DNA of 64,000 nucleotides. Origin: Parietaria judaica (taxonomy: Eukaryota > Streptophyta > Magnoliopsida > Rosales > Urticaceae). Of this stretch, positions 23,376 through 35,770 are shown one piece after another. A model generated the notes under the pieces. That model was not told the origin of the DNA, searched no databases, and worked only from the letters and a program-made list of their open reading frames with translations. Where the stretch lies: the NCBI GenBank assembly GCA_954871525.1, contig OX940861.1, positions 6,990,842-7,054,841 on the forward strand, written 5' to 3'. Every line of letters begins with the position of its first letter. The first letter of the stretch is position 1. The position numbers and the translations under genes are program-made.

Positions 23376-25153
23376 TCACAACCTCCTGTGCGTCCGAATG
23401 AAGTTAACCGTATTCAGCTCGTAAGCATAGTTGCAAGCATAGGCCCCGCCCGAGCAAACCGCCGCCGCCGCCAACAGCAGCGCCTTCCATTGCCTTCCAA
23501 CCGCCAAAACCGCCATCGCCACAAAAACAACCGCTGCAGCGGTGAGACCCTTCTTCCAAGCCTGAAAGGCCTTGACAACTGCACTGCAGGCCCGGCAATG
23601 GACGACATGTCGGAAGTACCGGTTCGCCAAGTTCGGCGCGTGCACGGTTCCTATCCCGCCTTTTGCCGGGAAAGTCGCTGCCACGTTGGCGACCAGCCCG
23701 GCCGGTGCGTGCTCCACCACGGCGGGGTCTTTTGGCAAAGACAGAGTGCTGTGCCCGAAGTAGTACGGCATCCCGTGCCCGACCTTATCCATCCACCGCC
23801 GGTACTCGGCGACCCACGTGTCCGACGACCGCAGGTTAAGGTACAGCTCCTTCGTCGGTACTTTCTCCTTCATCAGAACCTCGTTTTGCGACGAGAGGAA
23901 CCCCATGTCCTGCTCGAAAACCTTGCAGGCGTTCTGGTGGAAGTACCACTTGGGGAAGAGCTTGATCAACAGCGACTGCCTCGTGTTTCCGAACCTCACG
24001 ATAAGCATGGACTTCCCTTGCCCGGAGGGCCGGCAGAGGAACAGCCCCGAGAAGTAATGCTTCTCCCCGGTCTTCTCGTCGACGATCTCCCTGTTGTTCT
24101 GGAGCACGCACGGCGCATCGAACCGCAGGTAGTTAAGGGGGACGGGCTCAGACTGGCGTCCCCACCAGCCAGCAAAGCCGCGGTCGCTGCGCTCGGCGAC
24201 CTTGAAGGCCAGAGCCTGCGCGTTCTCGCGCTTGGCAGTCCAGTCAGTGCGGTCGTGCGAGATTGGCACGTGTGCAGGGTCCATAAGGTTCTCAAGGAGG
24301 ATGGAGTGGTCGTAGGGAAGCTCGTGGATCGTGGAGATGTCGTTGAAGCCCGGCCGCGCAAAATTCTCGAACCACGGGAGCTTGGCCGTGTCCGGCGGCG
24401 AAGTCAGCGACATCCACACCCACACCACTCCCTGCAAGTCCCGAACCTCGTACGGCGCCAGGCACGCCGATTTTGGGATCTTTGCTTCTGCTGGAAGCTG
24501 TACAACAGGACTCAGAGTTCAATTCAATACACATATATGCATAAAGAAGATGGAGAAGAAGAATGGGGAAACATACCTGAGGGATCTTCACGCATTTGCC
24601 ATCGCCTTCGAATTGCCAGCCATGGTAGAGACACTCGAGTCTTCCGTCAATCAACTGCCCTTCTGATAGCTTCGCCAATCTGCGAACACAGGTACATTGC
24701 TCGCTCAGTGCTCTCTGATTAAGCGAACATGGCGATTCACTGATTCAATTGCTCAAAGGTTACCTACCTGTGAGGGCAGCGATCGCGGTAGCAGCGCAGC
24801 TCGCCGTCGCGGTCGCGGTAAAGCACGAGCTGGACGTCGAACACCGTGAGCCCCAGCGGCGCGTCGACGGGGACGTTGTCGGAGAGGTATAGAGGGTACC
24901 ACTCCTTGGTCCAGTCGTACTCCGCAACCACCTTCTCTCTCCTCCGCTCGTCCTCGCCAGTGGGCCCAACGAACACCTTATCGTCGTCGTCGGTGGCCGA
25001 GGCGCCGAGCTTCTCCGACACCGCCTTGGCGCAGCTCCACCTCTTGGGCTGCGCCGACCGCCTGGAGATGGGGTTGAGAGGGAGAGAGAGGACGAGGGAC
25101 CTGGAGCGGTCGAGGGAGAGGAGAGAGAAGGAGGGGGTGAAGGGAAGCGCCAT
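23376..25153 (-). CDS. TIC55: TIC55, Rieske-type protein of the chloroplast inner envelope
   Basis: Three exons on the minus strand, 24768-25153, 24577-24679 and 23376-24497, give 536 aa. A Ser/Arg-rich transit peptide precedes a Rieske [2Fe-2S] site made of C126/H128 and C145/H148, split by intron 1. The mononuclear iron motif of Rieske oxygenases follows as N233, D236, H239, H244 ([12 protein letters not shown]). A redox CxxC lies at C464/C467 (HCRAC) before two C-terminal membrane helices, and the protein ends NFIRTHRRL, which I recall as characteristic of TIC55 rather than its relatives PTC52 and PAO. TIC55 is linked to redox-regulated plastid import and hydroxylates chlorophyll catabolites. 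Divergent from DBR1. A long open frame on the opposite strand (23256-24722) is a high-GC shadow. Confidence 0.93.
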
Positions 25154-25328
25154 GGATTATGGGTTTGGGTTTGGGTTTGGGTTTGGGTGAGAAGGGAAGT
25201 TGTGCTGCCATGGTGAGTAGACAAAGGAACTGCAGTGGTGAATGGGTTTGGCAATTGCTTCTTGGATTCTCTCACCATTCTCGTCCACACAATTTTTGAG
25301 CTTTTTTCTGTGCTCTTTTTTTTTTTTT

Positions 25329-26059
25329 GTCGTTTTCCATTTTTAATTTTTCTCAACCGCTAATTATCTATCTCATAATCATGGTTTCAGTTTCACATGA
25401 GAGAAAGGGTTATAACTTATAAGCCATAAACTATAGCGCATGAGGCAAAAACCGGTTACAAGGAAAATAATTATTTAATTATGAATAGCTTAAGAAATCC
25501 TTTCCAACATAAACGACAGAGAACCATCTATGGAAAGAAAAAAAAAATATATGTCGTTTCAGGCAAGGCGGAAGTACGTGTATAGTCAAAGAGGTTCGAA
25601 CTCCCAAGATCTTCAAATTTGTGTAGTTTTATGTTGCCATTTTTAAAAAATATAATTTCAAAACCCCCTTTCTTAATCCTTTTATAGTTAAACCCAATTT
25701 AAACATAAATCCTAGTTCCACCTATGGTTTCAGGTGGTAAACCATGCTGAATAGCAGAAGTGTCGTTTGGTGAGAAAAACGACTTTAACATTCAGCACGG
25801 AACACGACATATTGTTTCAATCCAAACGACATTGAAGCCAAATCCTTAGTAGTGTTTGTGTTGTTAAATTCAGATGCATAAATGTTGATTTAAAAACTAT
25901 AATATTTGTCTATTCCAATGCAACGTATAGAAGAAATTCATGTCGTTTAGTTAAATTCTCTTTTCCTATAAACGGACCAGATTTTCTGTCGTTTAGCAAA
26001 GAAAATTACGACATTAATACAGCCATGAAAAACGACTATTCGTTTTAACCCCAAACGAC
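25329..26059. promoter_or_regulatory. TIC55-DBR1 divergent spacer with ten AAACGAC/GTCGTTT heptamers
   Basis: The 979-bp spacer between the two start codons carries the heptamer at 25329, 25511, 25553, 25762, 25777, 25824, 25942, 25988, 26030 and 26053 in both orientations. Random expectation for a 7-mer on both strands over this length is about 0.1. The last copies lie 75-105 bp before the DBR1 ATG and the first 175 bp from the TIC55 ATG. Five tandem TTTGGG-like units sit at about 25160-25188, in the TIC55 leader. The region presumably holds both promoters. I do not know a named factor for this heptamer. Confidence 0.5.
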
Positions 26060-26132
26060 GCTGCGTTTTGCAACGCCGGGGTTTTCTTCGTCTTCAAGAG
26101 TCTTGAGTCTGCGCGTTTCAGTGTCCGACGCC

Positions 26133-28303
26133 ATGAAAATAGCTGTGGAAGGTTGCATGCATGGCGACCTCGACAACGTCTACAAGACAATCCAACACTA
26201 CGAAACCATCCACAACACCAAGGTCGACCTCCTCCTCTGCTGCGGCGACTTTCAGGTTCCTCTCGAAACCCTAATCTCACTGTCTCTACACCGTAATCGG
26301 ATGTTCACTGCTCTTTTGGGTTTCGACCTCGTCGTGGGATTAGGCTGTGAGGAATGAGAAGGATTTGGGGAGCCTGAACGTTCCGTCGAAGTACCGAACC
26401 ATGAACTCGTTCTGGAAATACTATTCCGGCCAGGAAATCGCTCCGTGTCCGACCATCTTCATCGGTGGGAATCACGAAGCTTCCAATTACTTGTGGGAAC
26501 TGTGAGTAGTTTTTTTAATGTGTTAATTGAGCTGGTTCGTTGAGCTCGAATCTGTGTTGTTGATAAATCACTGGTTTAGGTGGTTTGATTGAGTGGTGTA
26601 ATTTGCCCTAGGTACTATGGAGGATGGGCTGCTCCTAATATATACTTCTTGGGATTTTCGGGGGTCGTCAAGTTTGGGAATCTTCGAATCGGCGGACTCT
26701 CGGGGATTTACAATGCTAGGAATTACCATTTAGGTCCGTGAATCGTCATCTTTGTCGCTGTATTTAGCTTGGGGTGCAGTTGTTAGAGGATCAACCTCAC
26801 GAATCTATGATGATATTCTTGAATCGCCACTGCGGTTTCGACTTCTAGCGTGCTTCTGTAGATTGAAGATTTGGTTTAACAATAACTGCCAAATGTTGAA
26901 TTGTGCGCTTTCCATTTTCTCTGAACAGGGCACTTTGAGCGGCCTCCGTATAACGAGAGCACCATCAGATCCATATATCATGTACGTGAATACGACGTCC
27001 ACAAACTCCTGCAAGTTCAGGAGCCTATAGATATATTTCTTTCGCATGATTGGCCTCTTGGAATCACTGATTGCGGGAACTGGAAGCAACTTGTTCGGTT
27101 TAAGCCATTCTTTGAGAAGGAGGTGAATTTTAATATGTGACGATTTTCCGATATCTCAGGGACATAAGATTTAGCCGATATTCTTGTTGGTATGTTTCCA
27201 GATTCAAGACAGAACTCTTGGAAGTAAAGCCGCTGCAGAGCTTCTCGGAAAATTGAGACCACCTTACTGGTTTTCAGCCCATCTACACTGCAAATTTTCT
27301 GCACGTGTTCAACACGGAGAAGACGGCCCAGTAACAAATTTTCTTGCTTTGGACAAGTGTATGCCAGGGCGTAAATTTTTACAGGTATTTTTGTAATTTG
27401 CTGTATCGTAGTGGCTCTCCTTGTAGTTATGCCAATTGCTAAGATCTCTTTCTTTTTCTCAAAGATCATCGAGATTGAATCAGGAGAAGGACCACATGAG
27501 ATTCAGTATGACGAAGAATGGCTAGCAATAACTCGGAGTTTCAACTCCGTCTTCCCTCTGACTCGGGAAAGGCTGAACCTTAGGTTTGTACGGACTTAAG
27601 ACTATTATGTTGGCTTTATTCTGTTGGCAGATAAATTTTGATTTGATAACGTGTTTTTGGGCTAACAATCGCTTCCGACTTTGCAGGAATTTGCAGCCTG
27701 ACATAAAAAATTGCCGCGAGTGGGTCAAGACTAGGCTACAGGCGAACAGAGCCAAGCCTTTTGAATTTTCAAGAACAGTTCCATGTTATGATCCCTCAAG
27801 ATCTATCTCCTATACATCATCTTACGGTATGCCCGTATTATCTTCCTTTAACATATAATACATGCAGGAATGGATAATTTTTGTTCCCTATTCTTCATTT
27901 TTGTACGATGACCCGAGATTCATAGCTTTACTAACTATTTGCAGGATATACTCGAAACCCTCAAACCGAGTCTTTCTTGAAGTTTCTAGAACTTCCTCAT
28001 CTCCTTGACGATAAGTTAGATTCCACAGTAATGCCAAGAGGTAAATATTTGTTTCTGATTATGTTAGAAATTAACTGCAAAATGTTCGTTCTTTCTTAAA
28101 TTTGTTATTACTGATTTTGATTATTAGCCATACTGAAAAGTGAAAACTCTTTCCACTAAACCGATTCTTATTTCTTCATATAATTTTACTGTAGTCACGC
28201 ATCTCGAAAATAATTTTATAAATCCCGTTCCACAGGATCCGTTGATCATAACAGCGACGACATACCAATTGACGACGAGGATGACTTGGATGACGATGCT
28301 TAA
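26133..28303 (+). CDS. DBR1: RNA lariat debranching enzyme
   Basis: Nine exons: 26133-26255, 26344-26501, 26612-26733, 26929-27122, 27202-27384, 27465-27583, 27687-27826, 27945-28040 and 28236-28303, giving 400 aa. The metallophosphoesterase motifs are in order: GCMHGDLD (H10, D12), CCGDFQ (D39), GGNHE (N84, H85), SHDWP (H174, D175) and AHLHCKF (H226, H228). The family C-terminal domain follows ([13 protein letters not shown]). The tail is acidic ([10 protein letters not shown]). The enzyme cleaves the 2'-5' bond of excised intron lariats in the nucleus. All introns are GT-AG and every phase closes. A peroxidase gene follows in the same orientation. Confidence 0.96.
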
Positions 28304-28405
28304 ATTGAGAATAGTGGGAAGCTTCACGGTAATAATTCTCTATGTTAAGTAAATACTAATTTTCCAGAATCAGACTTTCAGATTCTGGGTTAATTTTTTT
28401 TTTTT

Positions 28406-28462
28406 AAATGGCTAATTAATCTAGACCGTCTCGATGCGACGGTCCAGATCACTTAGCCATTA
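28406..28462. repeat. Short perfect-looking hairpin downstream of DBR1
   Basis: 'aatggctaa' plus 'atctagaccgtc' is followed after a short loop by 'gacggtccagat' plus 'ttagccatt', giving a stem of about 22 bp. It lies 103 bp after the DBR1 stop codon. It may be a tiny MITE or a structured 3' end; nothing distinguishes these. Confidence 0.6.
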
Positions 28463-29888
28463 TTAAAAAAAATTAGATTTTATATATTCATTACACACTG
28501 AAATCCAGAATTCAGGAATCTACAGAACTTGCCCGGCTTCTGTCTGTCCCCCCAAATTATATTCAGTAAACTAGTTGAATCAGATAGATAATTTTAATCA
28601 TATTACGATTGTTGGCCCTACAAGAATGAGAATTCTGATAAATTTATCAGAGATTTTAAGCAAATGGTGTTTAAAACCGTGTGTTTGTCTAACTATATTT
28701 GTATAACGCTTGATGTCAGATGGGACTAGAATTTAAGGCCTTCAAACAAATGCATGTGGAACAACCATAACAACATTATGGTACGCCATTATTGGAAATA
28801 TACGAAGATACCCCTGAAAAATGCAGAGAAGGCAGGGTCATTACGGTCATTTCACTTGGCGAAAAGAACTGAGGAGGGGAAGGGAAGCGGCTGGCTCAAC
28901 TTCAATCACACACGTGTTGTATTGTCTTTTTCCTCCTATCTATCTATCTATCTATCTATCTATCACTGTTTCAAACCCAAAAGTAGTTAGAAATTGACAT
29001 TGGGTTCTCTAGTAGTAATGTTGCATGTTGAACTCTTTTAGCTTTGGGCGGTATAACTACCAGAGATGTTGAAGCAATAGTGTGTATTGTCTCTTATTTT
29101 GTAGTATAGAAGGTCAATAAGATTCTTGTTTCAAAGGACAAAGCCACGGAACAATGAACTAATTAATAAGTGCAATTATCAACAAGGAGAATTGAAAAGA
29201 GATTTACAACCAATGGCACGCTTAATTTTCAAATGGGATTCAAGATCTTGTTGCAAACGGGCATACGTGACCGGTAGGCCACAAATGGGCAAAACCCGCC
29301 GACCCGAATCCAAAGTACGGGTCACCCACACCCACTCATCTCGCTATGTTTTCTCGCCACATTTTTGTCAACATAAAATGTTACCGTTTACTTTTTTACT
29401 CGGTCAATGGTATCAGCCGACAAAGCCTCACGCGCAGTTCATTTCATCACCTGACATGCATGCACTACGTTGACGAGGTTCAATGCGCTACGTTTCTAAC
29501 ACAAGCCTATTCCCATTATGGGGTTCTCTACCCAAAGCACTCGACAATAACTCACAGTAATCTAAGTGTCAAACTCCATTAAATACACCTTCGTCGAACA
29601 TCATACCCATCTCTCTCTCGGTCACGCACGCAGACACAAGACTGTTAAGCGAATTGGTAAATGCTAATCTGCATCTACTCTCTGACATCAACCGAACACC
29701 ATTAATGGCCACATAAATGGCCTTATCTGTCATCTTCACGCGCTCAGATAGTTCTTGTTCAATGCCATTCATGTCAAACACTAGAATGGTACATACCATT
29801 GCTTTGCTTCCTTTCCCCAGTTTTCTTCCATAACACACAGTTTCTATATGGGCTAAGCTCCTAAAACTCTCTCACATCACATCCCTTC
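28463..29888. other. Intergenic between DBR1 and the peroxidase, no gene seen
   Basis: Contains a (CTAT)n run at about 28937-28964. A minus-strand frame at 29569-29838 has no recognisable domain and overlaps the likely peroxidase promoter, so I do not call it. Confidence 0.5.
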
Positions 29889-32164
29889 ATGGAGGAAAGT
29901 TCAACATCTTTTTCCTCAAAACCTGGTGTAGTTCTCCTCTCTCTGTACATCATCATCACATTGACCTCTTTAGCTCCTTGCGGTGCGCAAATGTCGTTCG
30001 GGTTTTACGCGGGTTCGTGCCCGACGGCGGAGTTCATGGTGAGAAACACAGTGCGATCAGCTTCTTCCAGAGACCCAACGGTCCCTGGGAAGCTTCTTCG
30101 CTTGATCTTCCATGACTGCTTTGTAGAGGTAATACTATGATTTATATAGTTTCCTTTTATCAGTAGTATTTAGAAATTTTGCTTTTGTATACCGTTTAGT
30201 TCCTATTTTGGCTAAAATAACCCTTTATTTTTTAAAATGCTCAAAAAAAATTATTATGGAGGTATATTTTGGTCATTTTGCATAGTAGAGGGTATATTTA
30301 TGCTTTAATTGATTCTAAAGGGTATAGAAATTGCAAATTTTCAAACTATAAAAATAAAGGAAATTTTGGGATATTGAAAATAAATATGACCAGAAAGTAA
30401 TAATAATAAAAAAGGTAAAACATTGGGCTATTTATAATTTGATTGTTTCAGAAATTAGAATATTTTCCAAAGTTTGGGGTATTTTTTGTCACAATTAATA
30501 CCATTATTATTATTATATATTATAATAATTTATTGCAGGGTTGTGATGGTTCAGTGCTGCTACAAGGAAACGGGACAGAGAGAAGTGACCCTGCAAACGC
30601 TTCACTCGATGGCTTTGAGGTCATCGACTCCGCCAAGCGACTCATCGAGTTCTTCTGTCCCCACACTGTTTCTTGCGCCGACATTCTTGCCTTGGCTGCT
30701 CGAGATTCTGTCGAATTCGTAAGACTTCTCTTCTTTATTAGTGTTCGGTTAATTCTCGGGAAAATCATTGTGACTGTGCTGCGTTCTCTTGCAGGCTGGC
30801 GGGCCGGTGGTTGAGATTCCGACCGGTCGGAGAGACGGGACGGTTTCTTGGGCGAGAAACGTGAGGCCCAACATCATCGACACGAGCTTCACGATGAATG
30901 AGATGAGCAAGCTGTTCGTGTCCAAAGGCCTGTCTTTGGACGACCTGGTGGTCTTGTCAGGTTGGTGATCAAGTGCTTTAATTCATTGCTATTTAGAGAT
31001 CAATGTTTCTCAATTACAAGTAACAATAATTATATCTCCTTATTAATGATCAACAATATTAATATGATTCATGCATTGAATTGAATGACCTGTAGATGTG
31101 AGATAACTTGTTGTGTACTTAACAGACCTTCACCAAAAAATAAGAAAAATATGAGTCTAGTCAGACCATAGATATATTCTGTCGGTAGAAAATTAAATTT
31201 TTTATTATCATATATTTATATAATCAACATATTCAGGGTCGTGCCTGGAGATTTTTTGGGTCCAAGGCGAGAAGTAATTCTAGGGCCCCAACCAAAATTG
31301 TAAAATTATATTTTGATGAGAAAGTGTATAAGATATATGTATAATAAAAACTACTCATCAAATATAAAGCATGTCACTTTTTTAAACGCAAAAGTACGCA
31401 AATATAAATGTGAAATTATCGCGGGCCTACTCCGCCTTTCCCTCAGACACGGCCCATAATATATTATACAATATTTAATCACATGGTGATTTCTAACAAT
31501 TATATAAAATAATATATTCATAAAGTTAGTAACATAATAAACTTATAAAACAACACAAGCATTTAATAAAAGAAACCACCAAATTATAGAAAACTAACCA
31601 AATATCAAATTTTAACTAAATAGACATTGTCTATTTATGCAATAAGCGATAACATTGATATTATATTACCTTGATTTTGTATTTTAAGAGCACAAATTCA
31701 AATGTGAATAGCTTAAGTGTAAGCTCTCAACGTCCTTGGTCTTTGCAGGCGCCCACACAATAGGAAAAGCGCATTGCAATGCGTTCAGCGACCGGTTCGA
31801 GGAAGACTCGAAAGGCAAGCTGACCCTCATCGATGCCTCCCTCGACAGCGCCTACGCCGACGAGCTCACCAAACACTGCCCCGCAGACGCCAACCCCGCC
31901 ACCAAGGTTGACAACGACCCCGCAACATCCGTTCTCTTCGACAACCAGTACTACAGCAATCTCATCTCCCGGAGAGGCCTTTTCCAGTCAGACTCGGTGC
32001 TCTTCGACGACGCCGGAACCAAGAAGCGAGTGCAGGATCTTGCCCGCGACCAGGTGAGCTTCTTCGAGAGCTGGGCTCAGTCCTTCTTGAAGCTCACCAG
32101 CGTCGGCGTCAAGACCGGCGATCAGGGCGAGATTAGAGTGTCGTGTTCGTCACCAAACGTTTGA
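29889..32164 (+). CDS. Class III secretory peroxidase (PER46/PER18 type)
   Basis: Four exons, 29889-30128, 30539-30718, 30795-30960 and 31749-32164, encode 333 aa, with the classic three-intron layout of this family. A signal peptide covers about residues 1-34. The distal site is RLIFHDCF (R71, H75) and the proximal heme ligand is H198 in LSGAHTIGKAHC. The disulfide cysteines are present (SCP, HDCFVEGCDGS, SCADILALAARD, C-terminal VSCSS). Such enzymes oxidise phenolics or produce reactive oxygen in the apoplast and act in wall stiffening, lignin or defence; the specific substrate is unknown. It follows DBR1 directly, as I recall for Arabidopsis PER46. Intron 3 (788 bp) carries a small transposon. 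Confidence 0.92.
31235..31455. mobile_element. Small inverted-repeat element in peroxidase intron 3
   Basis: The left end 'cagggtcgtgcctggag' and the complement of the right end ('gggccgtgtctgagg') match over about 15 bp. The interior is AT-rich and non-coding. No clean target duplication is visible, so the superfamily is open (hAT-like is my guess). Confidence 0.5.
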
Positions 32165-32439
32165 GATGTAAACAAAATGTACAATATTCTTTTTATGCCT
32201 TTGAGAAGTCTCAAATGGCGTATTGATCAGCTTTGAAAGAAGTTAAATAATGAACAGGTTGACATGAGACCTATGGGTGATTTTTCCCAAATCAATTTCG
32301 GCCCAAAGATGCCTCCCGGAGGCCCATATCTCAAAACCAAGAAGCCCAAAAATCGCGGAAACAATTTTCATTATTAAAATAAAGAGTAATTGATGAAACG
32401 CACCGTCCCCGCGCCGTGATGGGACGTCAAGATGCACTT
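32165..32439. other. 3' flank of the peroxidase
   Basis: AT-rich 3' UTR, then sequence with 'ggccca'-type words. No gene seen. Confidence 0.4.
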
Positions 32440-35400
32440 TCGCGCCTAGTAAGGTTATTCCGCAGCGCCGCGGCGCGAACTCCGCGAGGACTAAAGTGAC
32501 AATATTTTACTGCTCCTAGGCCCCCGGCCCCTCCTATAAATAGAAGCTCATTCTGAACAAACAGTAACTCCGATTCAAACGCTCTATATAGCGATAAACA
32601 CCGTTTTCTCTCTTCTATATTTATATTCTGGTAGGAATACCCGACTAAGGTCGGAACGGAGGTGTTAGCAAGAACGGAAGTGCCCGATCGCCGATCTGTC
32701 CTAGGGAGGCTCCGGTTCTCAGCGGTCGCCGACCTATATCCCGAGTCCCAGGACTTTGTAGTAACAGGTCGGAGGACCCGGTCCTGGTCCGACGGTTAGC
32801 AGAGGGTCCGATCACCAACCTGCCCTACGGAGGTTCTGGTTCTCAGCGGTCATCGACCTATATCCCGAGTCTTAGGACTTTGTGGTAACGGGTCAGAGTG
32901 TTGGACATATGTGTCCTTAAACAAGATATTTTATCCATTTGTAAAAGATTATGACAAGTCGTTGAATAAAGATGATACTTATTATGATAATCTTATTATA
33001 GTTTCTGGTAGAGTAAAATAGAATGTTTGATCTTTAGTTCATAAAGGATGCAATTATGAATTATTATCACAACAGAGTCAATGTGAAGAAGAATTAATAA
33101 TCATAATAAATGAACTTAAAATGTATATGACCTGATTAACTGGGTGGGAGCCCATTAATCGTATAAGGTCATTAATGTGACTAAGTGATAATCCTATTCT
33201 GGATTTTGTGTGTGTCACACTCACTAGAAGTGCATTAAGTATGAAGTGTCTTCATACTGGACTGGACCTGACTTAAACTCCGGAAGTTATCATATAAGAC
33301 CGTCACTGATAACTTGGAGTTGAGTCACTAGTAGATGATCAAATGGATATTCGATCTAAGTCCTGAGTGATCATGAGTCCAAGCTGCTGGCTTGATTGTT
33401 CTTTGATTTAACCGTTAAAGAACACAAAATATTAATGTTGTTCCCAACACTATTATTTTGGGAACATGATAATCAGCAGTAAGGGTAGCTTGGTCATAGA
33501 CATGGGCATCACACAGCTCTATTCAGAGTGATGATGATTCCCTTGATTGTCGGTGGTGAGAAGTGAGAGGTACCCGTGCACAACTTATGAATCGAAACAA
33601 TAAGTGGGTTACTCATAATATTAGTGACTGAGTCAAGGATGAAAATGCAATGAGGGGCATAACGGTAGAAACCGCCTGCTCGTGTGTGGATCATCAAGTG
33701 AAAGATCAATAACCCGAATTTGATTGTATCAATGGACACCCTGCTGTTATAAAGGGAATAATATATACCGTATCACTAAAGAGTGCAGCCTCGGGTCTAT
33801 AGTGGAATCACTTCGAGGTTTGACGAACAACTAGCAGTTCGTTGGAGCTTAAGTGATACGAGTCCATGGTCCCCGGGATAGCTCCGTAACGGATGATACG
33901 TACGTGATTAAAATACATTTTGGATAATGTTTAATCATTTGGCTTGACTTATAAAACTGAAAGGTCTGTGGCAGACGTCAAATAGTTTTATCGTTAGCGT
34001 GGCAAAAGTACCATATTTTGGTACACGAAATTAACTGATAAAAGAAAGTTAGAATTTAGATTTTCTATCAGCACCATGTTGTTGGAAATTAAATTCTAAG
34101 CAACTTTGCTTTTTGAACCAAGTCATTTCGACTTACGGTTAGTGATTTATGGATTTTCTAAGTTTGTGATCGGTTCGATAAACTTTGAAATTAAATCACA
34201 TGTCACGAATTTAAATGATGGTGTGGCACCATGACATTTTAATGTGTGATATTAAGATCAGGAAATATTAATATAATTTAATTATTTGGATTTAATTATT
34301 AATATCTTATTAATAATTAATTAATAATTAATAGATTTATATTAATAAATAAAAATATATATTTATATATATTTATATGTGTAAATTCGAATTAGGGTTT
34401 CATATGAAACCCTAGCTAAATTCGAATGGTATGATTTGGTCTTTCCAAATTTGCGGCATAAGTACCAAATGTTTTGGTATTTTAGCAAATCCCTAAAATC
34501 AATATTATCCATTGGATCGGTTATGATTTAATATCAACCTTTGGATTAGGATTAAGATAATTAATTATATTTAAATATATGAAATTCGAAATTAGGGAGG
34601 GAATTCTCCAATTCGGTTACGGTTTGAGCCTATAAATAGGAGGCTCATTCTACACATTTTTCACACCTTTCCCCAGAGAAAAATTCGAACTCTCCCTCTC
34701 CCTCAGGGTCTGCGAATTTTCTCTCTGATCTCTCTTTTTCTGGTTCGGCGTAGGAGACTATTTCTCCGGAAGCTTAAAAAGAACCATCAGTTAAATTTTT
34801 GCGACGGAGTCCTGCCGGCGAAGCCCACGCTTCGGTACGAGGATTCCAGGAGAATATCCCGGAAGATCACGGGAGTTTCCCTCAGCACCGGCGGAGCCCT
34901 GCCCGATTAAGAACGCGCAGCCGGAAGTCGTCAATAGAGGTACGGCCTTATGCATTGGGTTAATAAATGCAACCATTTACTGCTTTCTATTTATTTCCTA
35001 TTATGACTAGATTATTAATAATGATATATGAATATTAAATTACATAATATTTATCAGATCTTGGAAATGGTTATTATCCGATATCCGGACCGTTGGACGG
35101 ATAACAAATTATTCCGCATTAAATTAATTTTTTAAATGTTACCCGGACGGTTCGGAGGTACAATTCGTGATAATTTTCAAGGAATCCGAGACGTGATTCC
35201 CAACACAGAGGACCATGTCCCAGTCTGACGGTAAGCGGAGGGTCCGATCTACCAGAGGAGCTAGCCAGAGCGGAAGCGCCAGAGGAATCCCCAGCTCATC
35301 AGAGGAATTGCCGACTCCCCAGAAGAAGGTCCGAGCGCCCTCCGATTCTCGTCTCCGCCGTCGGCCCCCCAGCTTACCGGAGGAATCGCCAATTCCCCAT

Positions 35401-35770
35401 AGAGAAGGTGCCGGAGGAATCCACAGCTCCCCCACAAATCAGCTTCAGGCTCGCCCAGGCCAGTCCAAGAACAGCTCAATCAACGTCTACTGTGAACTAA
35501 GAGATGACCTAATCCCACTTGGCTGCAAGTGGGTACGTAGGCAGCCTCACCACACTCAACGAGGCGCGGCATCACATCATCATCACCCCCCGGCTCTCCC
35601 AGTCATCGACTGCTTCAGCTACGATCGTCGACTTGCCCCACGGAGGTTCCGGTACTCTGCGATCGCCGACCTATATCCCGAGTCTTAGGACTTTGCGGTA
35701 ACAGGTCGGAGGACCCGGTTCCGGGCCAACGGTAAGCGGAGGGTCCAATTCGCCAGATCCTTCAAGAACA
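32440..35770 (+). mobile_element. Decayed GC-rich LTR-type retrotransposon sequence, split by a solo LTR
   Basis: A TATA box (cctataaatagaagctc, near 32534) precedes a leader-like region. The block 'gacctatatcccgagtc...aggacttt' plus 'ggtaacaggtcggag' then recurs three times (about 32730, 32865 and 35665). Near 35530 is 'gtgggtacgtaggcagcc', a word I associate with the U5 end of plant Ty3-gypsy LTRs. The open frame at 35215-35688 is rich in Pro/Ser/Arg without any domain. Ends and target duplication were not found; the gypsy assignment is an inference. Confidence 0.5.
32899..35205 (+). mobile_element. 2.3-kb solo LTR with 5-bp target duplication (Ty1-copia type)
   Basis: It starts TGTTGGACATATGTGTCC and ends GATTCCCAACA, the TG...CA form with a 6-bp terminal complement, and is flanked by CAGAG at 32894-32898 and 35206-35210. 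The flanking sequence continues in register with the host repeat once the insert is removed. A TATA box (gcctataaatagg, near 34630) and a pyrimidine-rich leader follow the expected U3-R-U5 order. There is no coding domain, primer-binding site or second LTR, so it is most simply a solo LTR left by recombination. The long LTR suggests the SIRE/Maximus group, without proof. Confidence 0.85.

Noticed and set aside
23256..24722. 488-codon open frame on the plus strand
   Set aside because: It is antisense to TIC55 exon 3 and is kept open by high GC content; its composition (Arg/Pro/His-rich) is that of a shadow frame and no domain is visible.
29569..29838. Minus-strand 89-codon frame
   Set aside because: No domain, no splice partners, and it overlaps the probable peroxidase promoter.
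35215..35688. 157-codon Pro/Ser/Arg-rich frame
   Set aside because: Sits in decayed GC-rich LTR sequence next to a nested solo LTR; low-complexity composition.
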